Assembly: GCF_902686445.1 (NCBI RefSeq)
Contig: NW_025920105.1
Coordinates: 1,253,120-1,317,119 of the forward strand
Length of the DNA stretch: 64,000 bases
Reading direction: 5' to 3'
Source of the DNA: Sciurus carolinensis
Taxonomy: Eukaryota > Chordata > Mammalia > Rodentia > Sciuridae
Shown here: positions 36,562 to 45,690 of the stretch, piece after piece
Numbering within the stretch: position 1 is the stretch's first letter
Layout: every line of letters begins with the position of its first letter
The notes under the pieces: generated by a model
Databases searched by the model: none
Seen by the model: only the letters and a program-made list of their open reading frames with translations
Told to the model about the DNA's origin: nothing
Program-made: the position numbers and the translations under genes

Positions 36562-37803
36562 TTAATCCCTCGTCTGTAGCAAAAATTGGGTTTGATCCTT
36601 AGTGTATGGAATCAGAATGCTATCAGGGTCTTTGCCAAAATGTTGTCGAGAAAGCAAGCGACCTTTAATAATGATAGAAGCTACCTGAGCAGGATAGACA
36701 GCAATAACTTTAGAGGATGTGGCGGGCAAATGAACCCAAAGCAAGGGGCAACCTTTATTTTTAAAATGTGGATCCCGCTGCCAGAATAGTCCTGTGGGTG
36801 TATGAGGGGTGTGTAATATAACCAAAACCAAAGGAAGGTTATAAGATATTTGTGTAACAAATTGTTGAGCAATGGCTTCTGTGACTTGAATTAATGCTTG
36901 CTGTGCCTCGGGAGTAAGCTCTCGAGGAGAAGAAGGGTCAGAATCTCCCCTTAAAATATCATTAAGAGGCAAAAGCACATAGGTGGGCAGTTTTAAATAT
37001 GGTCTTAGCCATTGGATATCCCCTAGTAGTTTTTGGAAATCGTTAAGAGTGTGGAGATGGTCCACACGCAATTGTATATTAGGGATTTGAATTTGATTAG
37101 TTTGAAGTTTGAGGCCCAAGTAGGTGTAGGGGTCCTGTGTTTGAACCTTATCAGGGGCTATCTGAAGTCCCAAGGCAGTAAGGGCTTTATAGAGATCCAA
37201 ATAACAATTATTAAGATCATAGGTATTAGGTGCAGCAATTAACAAATCATCCATATAATGTAATATATAAACTTGTGGCCACCGCTCTCTCACAGGGTCT
37301 ACTGCTTGAGCAACATATTTTTGGCAAAGACTAGGGCTGTTAGCCATACCCTGGGGAAGGACCTTCCATTGAAATCTTTGCATAGGGCCCTGAAAATTGA
37401 TGCGGGGGAGGCTGAAAGCAAAATAGGGTCTGTCATCAGGATGTAAAGGAATAGTAAAAAAGCAATCTTTTAAGTCGATGACCATTTTATAATAGTCCCT
37501 AGGAATAGCTACCGGTGTAGGGATGCCTGGCTGTAATGCCCCCATCGGGCGCATAACCTTATTGATAGCGCGCAAATCCTGTAAAAGGCGCCATTTGCCT
37601 GATTTCTTCTTAATAACAAAAATAGGAGTATTCCAGGGTGAGGTTGAGGGTTCCACATGGCCGGCTGTCAACTGTTCCTGTACTAACATAGAGGCAGCCT
37701 CTAATTTTTCTTGGGTAAGGGGCCACTGATCCACCCACACAGGAGTTTGAGTTTCCCAAATAATTTTGTCTGCATGGGGTACAGGAGGGTCAGGGACCGA
37801 CAC
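36562..37803 (-). pseudogene. pol: pol, reverse transcriptase part
   Basis: 413 open codons entered by -1 frameshifting from pro, so the first in-frame codon shown (GTG) is not a true start. RT fingers and palm: WKWR-type 'KSGKWRLLQDLR' at about 67-78, first catalytic Asp110 (VIDLKDCFF), YMDD at 183-186 (LHYMDDLLIA), thumb and connection follow. Closest in architecture to betaretroviral RT. Interrupted by a TAA at 36562-36564 before RNase H; apart from that stop the length matches a full pol with the next segment (about 887 codons). Confidence 0.94.
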
Positions 37804-37813
37804 TAAAAATCCA
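37803..37813 (-). promoter_or_regulatory. pro-pol -1 ribosomal frameshift site
   Basis: Minus strand reads G GAT TTT TAG: the slippery heptamer GGATTTT sits directly before the pro stop (TAG at 37803-37805), and a -1 shift enters the pol frame (TTA GTG TCG...). The type of heptamer is like that used at pro-pol junctions of betaretroviruses. A downstream pseudoknot was not tested. Confidence 0.75.
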
Positions 37814-38588
37814 CATACCCAAGTCCAAATTTGTCTGTTTTTTGTATGGGCTGTACAGGCTCAACCTGTCCTTGTCCTAGCCTCCCAAGGCCTGTACCAG
37901 GGATAAAGCCCATACGAAGCATTTGATGAGTGACTAAAGAGTCGGGACTAGCAAGAATAACTTTCATTTGGCTTAGAATGTCTCGTCCCCAAAGGTTGAC
38001 AGGGAGATCAGGAACAACAAAGGGGGTAACGGTTCCTTTATTCCCTGTGTTATCTTTTGTGTCAGTCCAATTAAGCACCCTGGAGCTAACTAAGGGGTTT
38101 CTTGATTGCCCTATTCCTTTAAGGTCAGTTAGTGATGAGGTGAGGGGCCATTCTGATGGCCAATATTTTTGAGAAATAACTGTGGCATCCGCACCAGTAT
38201 CTAGGATCCCTCAGAATTTCTTTCCTTCAATAAATAAGGTAAGAGTGGGTCTTTTGTGGGAGATAGGTTGGACCCAATACACATCAGAGGAACCTAAGGA
38301 GGCTGTGTTTCCTGGTGAATTTCCTGAATTGAGGGGAAGGAGTATTAATTGTGCAATTTTTGTTCCTGCAGGGATGGCAGCTACTCCGTTAACAGCTGTG
38401 GCCAGTATTTTAATTTCTCCAGTGTAATCATCATCAATGATGCCAGGGAAGACCTGAACACCTTGTAAGGTGGTAGGAGCTCTCCCAAGAATAAGAGCAC
38501 ACATATGAGGTGGAGGGGGGCCTACAACCCCAGTGGGTATTATTTGAGGTCCTTGCATAGAGTCTAATATTGTATCGGTGGATTGCAT
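37803..38588 (-). pseudogene. pro: pro: truncated dUTPase, protease, G-patch
   Basis: 262 codons in one frame. Residues 1-125 are dUTPase lacking the N-terminal motif (lost in the gag deletion) but with the later ones, including GIIDDDYTGEI. An in-frame TGA at 38211-38213 follows, then the aspartic protease starts three codons later with ILDTGADATVIS, and a flap/C-terminal NLWGRDIL. The C-terminal glycine-rich G-patch (MLRMGFIPGTGLGRLGQG) is a hallmark of betaretroviral pro. dUTPase limits uracil incorporation; the protease processes Gag-Pro-Pol; the G-patch binds RNA and RT in relatives. The stop makes a full product unlikely. Confidence 0.92.
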
Positions 38589-38605
38589 TGCCTGCTCCCC
38601 AATCT

Positions 38606-38914
38606 TTACAATTTTAAAGTACCACTGTCAAAGGGTGAACTTTTAAGAATCTCATTAATTAAATTCCAATAAGAAAAGACAGTGACGGGCACCTTTTGAG
38701 GACCAAAAGTCTCATAATAATCTTTGAGGCAGTCTCCTACTCTGAGCCACCTTTTACCATCAATCGATCCCTCGAGGGGAAACCAAGGACACAAATCCTC
38801 TATGTATGAAAAGAATAATCTTAAATCCTTTTTCTTAACACGCGCTCCCCGAGTCTTGAGGGCCTCCTCGAGACCCGTCAGAAACAAATCATGTGACGAG
38901 ACTGCTTGTCCCAT
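38606..38914 (-). pseudogene. gag: gag, matrix domain only
   Basis: 102 codons from the ATG at 38912-38914, nine bases after the leader splice donor. MGQAVSS fits an N-myristoylation signal (Gly2). The matrix body ([36 protein letters not shown]) matches the helical betaretroviral/IAP-type matrix, including the region that in Mason-Pfizer-type Gag carries the cytoplasmic targeting signal. It ends near residue 95 at a deletion junction (about 38610-38640) that fuses it, out of frame, to the truncated dUTPase: capsid, nucleocapsid and the gag-pro shift site are gone. Confidence 0.9.
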
Positions 38915-38920
38915 GGTACG

Positions 38921-38933
38921 TCACTTACCTTGC
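38921..38933 (-). promoter_or_regulatory. Leader splice donor
   Basis: Minus-strand AAG|GTAAGTGA with the GT at 38928-38927, close to the ideal donor, upstream of gag. It would serve the spliced envelope message. Confidence 0.75.
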
Positions 38934-39050
38934 GCTGACCTCACTCTCCTCCTGGATCTGACTCCCGGTTGCGTCTACCAGGGCGATCCCGAATCCTGCT
39001 TGGCCAAGTCTTCCCCGGAGGGCAGCGTTCCGCTTCTCAAAGTTTCCAAT

Positions 39051-39068
39051 CGACCACGTTGGGCGCCA
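39051..39068 (-). other. Primer-binding site, tRNA-Lys1,2 type
   Basis: TGGCGCCCAACGTGG starts two bases after the 5' LTR. Fifteen of the 18 positions match the complement of the tRNA-Lys1,2 3' end; the last three differ. This primer is the one used by Mason-Pfizer-type viruses. Confidence 0.9.
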
Positions 39069-39070
39069 AC

Positions 39071-39418
39071 TGTCCCGACCCGCGGGACATCAACACGGGA
39101 CCGCAAACCTGAGAGAGAAGGAATGAAGGGACAAGAGACGCAGGGAGAGGCAGCAAGACAGGAATTCTGATCAAGCTGCAAATTTTTATTGTTCACACAG
39201 GGGTATTTATACTGAGGGAAGGAGGGGTGTGACAAGGTGCAGGCTGGTTGGCTGTGTTCTTCTGCTGGGTTCCTGATAGGGTGCAAATTCGCGCCGGCCG
39301 GGAGGTGAGGTTCGCGCCACCGGGAAGGTGAAGTTTGCGCCGGCGGGAAGGGAGGGGCGCTGCTGCTTATTGTAAAGATCAGAATGTTCTCAGAATAAGA
39401 ACTTCTTGATCCCTGACA
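39071..39418 (-). repeat. 5' LTR of the type-D provirus
   Basis: 348 bp, 346 identical to the 3' LTR. Differences are G/A at 39319 (a CpG-type transition) and at 39409. Promoter elements as in the 3' copy: TATA at about 39210 and AATAAA at about 39184; the U3 has three CpG-rich units (39290-39358). Confidence 0.96.
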
Positions 39419-39424
39419 ACCCTG

Positions 39425-39842
39425 TATTGTTCCCATTTTTAAAGGGAATGGTTTCAGTTTTGCTCCAATAAGAATAATGTTGGTCATGGGCTTAGCATAA
39501 ATAGCCTTTACAATGTTCAGGTATGTTCCTACTATCCCTATTTTTTTCTAGTGTTTTGAGCATGAAGGGGTGTTGCATTTTGTTGAACACTTTCTCTGCA
39601 TCAATTAAAATAACCATATGATTCTTATCCTTAAGTTTATTGAGTAGATGGATTACATTTATTGATTTATGGATGTTAAATCATCCTTGCATTCCAGGGA
39701 TAAACCCCACTTGATTGTGGTGCACAATTTTCTTAATATGGTTTTGGATATGGTTTGCCAATATTTTGTTAAGGATCTTTGCATCTATATTCATCAAGAA
39801 TATTGGTCTAAAATTTTCTTTTCTTGATGTGTCTTTGTCTGG
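39425..39842 (-). pseudogene. LINE-1 ORF2 fragment between the two proviruses
   Basis: Minus strand encodes the RT fingers/palm region (for example cgcaaagatccttaacaaaa-type text at 39760-39790) and continues, after removal of the proviruses, into 33946 on one side and 43862 on the other. It proves both proviruses hit the same LINE-1. Confidence 0.88.
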
Positions 39843-40545
39843 TGTCACCACCTATGGCAACAATTGCATAGGTATTTATCGGAGGTGGACTGAAAATAAA
39901 CTACTTTTCCTATATTCACTAATGTATAGAGGAAGAGAGACTTTGAGAGAAAAATAGGCTTTGCTTAGAGGAAGAGAAACTTTGCTAATCAGGAAGAGAG
40001 ACTTTGCTTAGAGGAATAGAAACTTTGCTTAGAGGAAGAGAAACTTTGCTTAGAGGAAGAGAAACTTTGCTTAGAGGAAGTTTTAGAGAAAGAGAGGCTT
40101 CTATGCTTACCAGAGATCTATTTCTTCTTAGGGTTGCGTCCTGCATCCTGTGAACTAGGTGCTATCTATCTGAGGGCTAACTGCTTCTGATTACTGCTGC
40201 TTCTTCTCTCTGCTAGCTGCTGCTGCTTACTGCTGCTTCTTGCCTTCCACCTACTGCCCGCTTATATCCCTCCAGGAGGCAGAGGGCGGTGCCATGCCAG
40301 TTGAGATCAGGCAAGGAGCCAGCTGCCCTATCATGGCAAAGGTTAAAACGAGCAGGCATGAGCAGGAGCACTCGGGAACACCTGTGCATGCATTGTGTTT
40401 ATGGACTTAATTGAATACGGCCAATGACAAATCACCTGGGTGTGCTTATGTTAATCAACCCTCTCACTGCCAATGTGATCAAAGTAATCTCTGGCTAGCT
40501 GCCAGGCACCATCCCAGCACCATCCACACGGCATAGCCCCCAACA
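39843..40545 (-). repeat. 3' LTR of the older provirus
   Basis: 703 bp, TG...CA ends. On the minus strand: U3, GC box (ccgccctctgcc), TATA-like ggatataagcgg near 40262, then a pyrimidine-rich region with five 21-bp units at about 39964-40077. The length difference to the 5' LTR (85 bp) equals four 21-bp units. Confidence 0.92.
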
Positions 40546-40559
40546 TCTCCCCCTTCCTT
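40546..40559 (-). other. Polypurine tract of the older provirus
   Basis: Minus-strand AAGGAAGGGGGAGA immediately before the 3' LTR. Confidence 0.88.
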
Positions 40560-40689
40560 ATATGAAATAAAAAGGAAGGTGGCAGGGATCGTGCCTGTCT
40601 TTGGTTCTGGGAATCAATATCCAGGGTTGGCCCTTCTGTGTTAGGTTGGTACAGTGTTTTCCCATGGTTACCCATCTCTGACTACTGAT

Positions 40690-40875
40690 CCAACATACTA
40701 AGCCTTATGTTGGGAGATTGTTCTGCTTCAAGGGCAGCCATGGCCTATTTTATGATCATATTATGAGCCTGTTGACTGACTTTGAAGCGTTTGTAGATGT
40801 AGAATAGAATTAACACAAGCATACCCAAGGTTATTAGTGTAAAACTTAAGAGTCCCCCAAATAGTTCTAACCATC
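40690..40875 (-). pseudogene. env: env TM anchor and tail, degenerate
   Basis: On the minus strand a frame reads LELFGGLLSFTLITLGMLVL then ILFYIYKRFKVSQQAHNMII, a membrane-spanning segment followed by a basic tail. An in-frame stop follows, then AMAALEAEQSPNI. This is the kind of TM anchor seen in class II envelopes; it is a different TM type from the type-D provirus. The upstream ectodomain (40875-41060) is too broken to read. Confidence 0.7.
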
Positions 40876-41584
40876 TAATGCTCCTGTGATAAGTCCTCCC
40901 AGTTTGACTTCCACATTAGTGACATTTGTGGTGAGGATTTGTTGTTGAAGCTTTGCTACTTACTCGTCAAAACTACCTGTCTATTGTTGTGCAATCTGTG
41001 AAAATAACTGTCTAGAGAAGTTCTCATTAAAAGTCAAAAAAAGAAAAGGAAGAGCTAGGCACACAGGAGTACATGAAAATACTAATTGTTTCACTCCCTC
41101 TACATATTACAGTACTAGCTCTATTAATCAGTGCACTTCCCTTTACTTATAGACCCTCCTCAAAGGTGAGGCACCAACATGAAGAATTAGAAAGTAAGTT
41201 ACACAGGATGAAAATAAGCAGCTTGCTTTACTGAGAAAAATATGAAAACCATCTGAGTGACTAAATCAGCTTATGAGGGGCTATGGGTCCAGTCAATTCT
41301 AATTTGGGAATCGCCTGAGTGATGCAATCACTATCAGCAAAAAGATCTGTTATTCCTTAAACTCTATAAGGACTATGATGGCTGCTTTCATTTCCCCAAC
41401 TGAGCCAATTTTTGAGATGTAATCTGAATCATAGTATTTTGGTGAGTAACTACTGCAGCAGCACCATTAGGAGAAACATTCAGGGGCTTAGGAATAGGTT
41501 GTTTTTATGGATAGAAAGGATTATGTCGAGAAACCACCTGAATTTTTGACCTGACTTTGTTCCCCTCTAAAGTTCCATACATTT

Positions 41585-41720
41585 GTTAGCCTTGAGTCGA
41601 AGAGCCCTGTGCCCGTTTCTTAAATGATTGGGTAACATCTTGCCCTCAACATCAGTAACTAATCTGCACTTGTTAGCCCAATGTTTTCCTTTTCTGAACT
41701 TTGGGCAAAGACCTAAAGGT
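41585..41720 (-). pseudogene. gag: gag nucleocapsid remnant
   Basis: Minus strand encodes CPKFRKGKHWANKCRLVTD (about 41667-41708). This is a CCHC zinc knuckle in which the second Cys is Phe; His and the last Cys are kept. It follows the capsid remnant in the expected order. Confidence 0.8.
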
Positions 41721-41738
41721 TGAAGGGCCTTAGGTTTG

Positions 41739-41960
41739 TCAATACACTCCAGGATTATATTGATTTTGATTATCTATTGAAGTGTATTGGCCTTCTCTTG
41801 TTAACATATCAACATTTCTATTAGAAAACCTTGCTACTGCATTTCTGCAAGCAGTTTCAACAGCTATTTCTTGCCACTTAGCCCTCCAATTCAGATATTG
41901 TCCTCCAGATAACACTGCTTTGCATAGCTGTTTCCAATCAGTCATCACTGTCTCTTTAAG
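41739..41960 (-). pseudogene. gag: gag capsid remnant
   Basis: Minus strand frame (41739-41948) reads DWKQLCKAVLSGGQYLNWRA and continues WQEIAVETACRNA, a betaretroviral/IAP-like capsid segment. Beyond 41960 the frame is lost in a tandem duplication (41961-42008 and 42043-42091). Confidence 0.82.
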
Positions 41961-42091
41961 TTCTTTATAGTAGATTCAGCTCTCTCCTACCTTTTCCCTT
42001 GTTCTTAAGTATTCACTACCACTCAATTATTCCTTTTGTGGGTTCTTTGTATTAGGTTTAGCTTTCTCCTACATTTTTCCCTTGTTCTTAA
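41961..42091. repeat. Tandem duplication inside gag remnant
   Basis: Two similar segments, 41961-42008 and 42043-42091, spaced by 82 bp, both reading ttcttt...ttcccttgttctta. They interrupt the capsid region. Confidence 0.75.
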
Positions 42092-42524
42092 ACTTTCTGA
42101 GTATTACTCACTTTGTTCTCTTTAACAGTTCTTTTCTGTTGCTATTAGATCCTGTTTATGAAGATCCGTTATGGCACATTGAGCAGCTTTCCCTCTCTAA
42201 ACCCTGGGCTTATTTCTGATAGAGTTTGAACATATGATCATGCAGTGGTTTCCTTTTTCTAATTCTTCCCAGTGTTTCCTTCCTTCCCAGAACTTTCCTG
42301 TTTTTGCCTACCCCAGCTAACTTCCTCTTTATTCTCTTCCAGTACTTCTTCTCCTTGTAATATATTTTTCACACCTCCTTTTTGAATTATCCTTTCAGAC
42401 TGATTTCATGATATTTCTGCACCCATCTTTTACTGTACAAAGGACACACTAACAGTAGTACAAACACACAAAAAATACAGAATACACACATTCCGGAGCT
42501 CCTTTCATCACCCGACCAGGTATC

Positions 42525-42735
42525 CTGAGTGCTAACTGCCTTAGAAAGACAGGGCCTCAGTTTACCTGAGTTCCTAACTACCCCAGGGATAGGGGTTAAC
42601 TGCCCTAGAGACAGGGTCTCAGCTTACCTGAGTTCCTAACTGCCCCAGGGACAGGGGTTAACTGCCCTAGAGACAGGGACTCAGCTTACCTGAGCACCTA
42701 ACTGCTTCAGACAGAGACAGGGCCTCAGCTTACCT
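42525..42735 (-). repeat. Tandem 62-bp units with splice-donor motifs in the leader
   Basis: About 3.3 imperfect units of 62 bp. Each carries a minus-strand CAGGTAARC donor consensus; the GT dinucleotides are at 42564, 42626, 42688 and 42732 (spacings 62, 62, 44). They lie between the PBS and the gag remnant, where retroviruses keep the major splice donor. Confidence 0.82.
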
Positions 42736-43047
42736 TACTACTTAGAGCAAGATTCTTGAATTTGACAAACACAAACAACACAAAATACACACATTTTTGC
42801 ACTTCACTGTCATGTCCTTTGTGACCTTTAGTTTTTGACCGACCCGTTTATTTTTACTATCCCTTGTCCTTAAACTGCTCTGGCCAGAGACTCCTGCGAG
42901 GTTTCTACTTTCCCTGCCGTACCTATTCCTGGAGGTGGACTTTGAATTTTCCCTCGCCCTATTTTTGCAAGGTTCCTCAGTTTACTTTCCCCACTGTTCC
43001 GGTTTCCTTTTTCCTTATAAGGTTTCCCTCTCCCTGTATGCTCCCCA

Positions 43048-43065
43048 TCCCTGTATGGGCTGCCA
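43048..43065 (-). other. Primer-binding site, tRNA-Lys3-like, degenerate
   Basis: TGGCAGCCCATACAGGGA begins two bases after the 5' LTR. It resembles the complement of tRNA-Lys3 with one insertion and two mismatches. Confidence 0.55.
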
Positions 43066-43067
43066 TT

Positions 43068-43855
43068 TGTCGCCACCCGCAGCAACAATTGCATAGGTAT
43101 TTATCGGAGGTGGACTGAAAATAAACTACTTTTCCTATATTCACTAATTTATAGAGGAAGAGAGACTTTGAGAGAAAAATAGGCTTTGCTTAGAGGAAGA
43201 GAAACTTTGCTTATCAGGAAGAGAGACTTTGCTTAGAGGAAGAGAAACTTTGCTTAGAGGAAGAGAAACTTTGCTTAGAGGAAGAGAAACTTTGCTTAGA
43301 GGAAGAGAAACTTTGCTTAGAGGAAGAGAAACATTGCTTAGAGGAAGAGAAACTTTGCTTAGAGGAAGAGAAACTTTGCTTAGAGGAAGTTTTAGAGAAA
43401 GAGAGGCTTCTATGCTTATCAGAGATCTATTTCTTCTTAGAGTTGTGTCCCGCATCCTGTGAACTAGGTGCTATCTATCCGAGGGCTAGCTGCTTCTGCT
43501 TACTGCTGCTTCTTCTCTCTGCTAGCTGCTGCTGCTTACTGCTGCTTCTTGCCTTCCACCTACTGCCCGCTGATATTCCCTCCAGGAGGTGCAGGGTGGT
43601 GCCATGCCAGTTGAGATCAGGCAAGGAGCCAGCTGCCCTATCATGGCAAAGGTTAAAATGAGCAGGCACAAGTAGGAGTACTTGGGAACACCTGTGCATG
43701 CGTTGTGTGCATGTACTTAATAGAATATAACCAATGACAAATCACCTGGGTGTGCTTATGTTAATCAACCTCCTCACCGCCAATGTGATCAAAGCAACCT
43801 CTGGCTAGCTGCCAGGCACCATCTTGGCACCATCCACAGGGCATAGCCATCAACA
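43068..43855 (-). repeat. 5' LTR of the older provirus
   Basis: 788 bp, TG...CA ends, with nine 21-bp units (43195-43383) where the 3' LTR has five. The rest aligns collinearly with the 3' LTR. Confidence 0.92.
43195..43383. repeat. 21-bp tandem repeat in the 5' LTR
   Basis: Nine units of aggaagagaaactttgcttag, the first two being variants. On the minus strand it yields an open frame of repeating KVSLPLS that is an artefact of the repeat. The homologous array at 39964-40077 has five units. Confidence 0.95.
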
Positions 43856-43861
43856 GCCTGG

Positions 43862-45386
43862 TTTGGATATGAGGGTGATATTAGCTTTATAGAATGAGTT
43901 CAGTAGGGTACCCTCATTTTCTATTTCCTGGAATACTTTGAGAAGTATTTGAATGAGTTCTTCTTTGAAGGTCTTGTAGAACTAGGCTGAGAATCCCTGT
44001 GGTCCTGGGCTTTTCTTGGATGGTAGATTTTTAATGGCTTCTTCTATTTCATTGCTTGGTATTGATCTGTTTAAATTGTGTATGTCCTCTTGGTTCAGTT
44101 TGGGAGGAGCATATGTCTCTAGAAATTTGTCAATGTCTTCAGTAGTTTCTATTTTGTTGGAATACAGATTTTCAAAGAAGCTTCTCACTATGTTCTGTAT
44201 CTCAGTGGTGTCTGTGGTGATATTTCCATTTTCATCACAAATTTTAGTAATTTGAGTTTTCTCTCTCCTTCTCTTTGTTAGTGTGGCTAAGGGTTTTTCT
44301 ATATTGTTTACTTTCTCAAAGAACCAACTTTTTGTTTTGTCAATTTTTTGAATTGTTTCTTTTATTTCAATTTCATTGATTTCAGCTCTGATTTTAATTA
44401 TTTTCTGTCTTCTACTTTTGCTGTTATTCTGTTCTTCTTTTTCTAAGGCTTTGAGCTGTAATGTTAGGTCATTTAGTTGTTGACTTTTCATTCTTTTCTG
44501 GAATGTGCTCCATGAAATGAATTTTCCTCTTAGTACTGCTTTCATAGTGTCCCACAGATTTTGATATGTTGTATCATCATTCTCATTGACCTCTAAGAAT
44601 TTTTTTGTCTTCTCCCTGATGTTTTTTGTTATCCATGTTTCATTCAATAGCATATTATTTAGTCTCCAGGTGTTAGAGTAATTTCTTTTTTATTTTGTTA
44701 TTGATTTCTATTCTCAGTCCATTATGATCTGATAGAAAACAAGGCAGTATCTCTATATTTTTGCATTTCCTAAGGGCTTCTTTGTGGCATAACATATGGT
44801 CTATTTTCAAGAAGGTTCCATGTGCTTCTGAGAAGAAAGTGAATCTGCTCATTGATGGATGGAATATTCTATATATGTCTATTAAGTCTAGGTTATTGAT
44901 TGTGTTATTGAGTTCTATGGTCTCTGGTTGGATTTTGTTTGGAAGATCTATCTCGTGGTGACAGCGGTGCATTAAAGTCACCCAGAATTATTGTGTTGTG
45001 GTCTATGTGATTTGTGAAATTGAGATTTGTTTGATGTACAGGGATGCACCATTGTTTGGGGCATAAATATTTACTATCATTATGTCTTCCTGATTTATGG
45101 TTCCTTCTTTATCCCTTCTGACTAACTTTGGCTTGAAGTCCACTTTACCTGATATAATGATGGAAAACCCCACTTTTTTACTCAGTCCATGTGCATGGTA
45201 GGTTTTTTCCCATCCTTTCACCTTTAGTCTGTGGATGTCTTTTTCTATGAGATGAGTCTCATGCACACAGCATATTTTTGGGTCTTCCTTTTTAATCCAT
45301 TCTGCCAGTCTATGCCTTTTGATTGATGAGTTTAGGCCATTAATGTTCAGGATTATTATTGAGATATGATTTGTATTCCCAGTCAT
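43862..45386 (-). pseudogene. LINE-1 ORF2, endonuclease to RT start
   Basis: ORF2 starts at 45386 (MTGNTNHISIIILNINGLNS), the endonuclease N-terminus. Frames are broken by a shift at about 45010: the catalytic motif HNTIILGDFNAPLSP lies in another frame, then FTFFSEAHGTFLKIDHMLCH and the SDHN motif (LPCFLSDHNGLR) at 44673-44981. 43982-44653 runs through the linker (EEAIKNLPSKKSPGPQGFSA) to the RT start. The older provirus splits the gene at 43861/39842. Confidence 0.9.
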
Positions 45387-45690
45387 TTGGCTTATTTTTG
45401 ATTTTTAAGTTGGTTTGGTTTCTCCTTTGAGTTGTTTTTCTCTAGGGTAGTTCCTCCCTTTGGTGACCTACATTGTTGTTTCTCATTTCCTCCTCATGGA
45501 ATATTTTGTTGAGAATATTCTGTAGTGCAGGCTTTCTAAGAATTTTAAGAATTTCTAAGAATTTCTAAGAATTTTGTAAATTCTTTTAATTTTTGTTTAT
45601 CATGGAAAGATTTTATTTCATCTTCAAATCTGAAGGTTAGTTTCACTGGGTATAGGATTCTTGGCTGGCAACCATGTTCTTTCAGAGTTT
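45387..45690 (-). other. LINE-1 inter-ORF region
   Basis: A-rich on the coding strand, between the ORF1 end and the ORF2 ATG. Includes a short ttctaagaat tandem repeat at 45535-45577. Confidence 0.7.

Larger units (their letters stand above)
33947..39418 (-). mobile_element. Type-D betaretrovirus-like provirus, internally deleted
   Basis: A 5,472-bp provirus on the minus strand: 5' LTR 39071-39418, PBS, splice donor, gag matrix, dUTPase/protease, pol, envelope TM, CTE-like region, polypurine tract, 3' LTR 33947-34294. The two LTRs differ at two of 348 sites. Class II features: 6-bp target duplication, Lys1,2 PBS, dUTPase and G-patch in pro, betaretroviral pol order. Envelope TM is of the gamma/D type, giving the chimeric genome known from Mason-Pfizer-type viruses. 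Most of gag (capsid, nucleocapsid) and the envelope SU are deleted, and in-frame stops interrupt pro and pol. Confidence 0.92.
33941..39424. repeat. 6-bp target-site duplication of the type-D provirus
   Basis: accctg at 33941-33946 and 39419-39424 exactly bounds the provirus and lies in LINE-1 ORF2 reverse-transcriptase sequence. Perfect, as expected of a recent class II integration. Confidence 0.95.
39843..43855 (-). mobile_element. Older class II provirus, pol-deleted
   Basis: 4,013 bp on the minus strand between LTRs 43068-43855 (5') and 39843-40545 (3'). The LTRs differ at roughly 40 aligned sites (5-6% by eye), so it is much older than the neighbouring type-D provirus. The interior (2.5 kb) holds a Lys3-like PBS, a leader with tandem 62-bp units, degenerate gag capsid and nucleocapsid, a TM anchor remnant of envelope, and a polypurine tract. 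I found no pol: gag remnants run into envelope. Related solo LTR at 3679-4326. Confidence 0.88.
39837..43861. repeat. 6-bp target-site duplication of the older provirus
   Basis: gtctgg at 39837-39842 and gcctgg at 43856-43861, one mismatch. Six bases, class II length. Confidence 0.8.

Noticed and set aside
37803..37805. A GTG start codon for pol
   Set aside because: The pol frame is open upstream of this codon and is entered by -1 frameshifting from pro; GTG is only where an open-frame finder begins.
38724..39170. 148-codon plus-strand frame across the 5' LTR and gag leader
   Set aside because: It is antisense to the provirus and covers the PBS, leader and LTR; the frame is a by-product of GC-rich sequence.
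43144..43455. CRISPR-like regular repeats or a KVSLPLS repeat protein
   Set aside because: The 21-bp units are head-to-tail without spacers, lie within a retroviral LTR, and the genome is mammalian.
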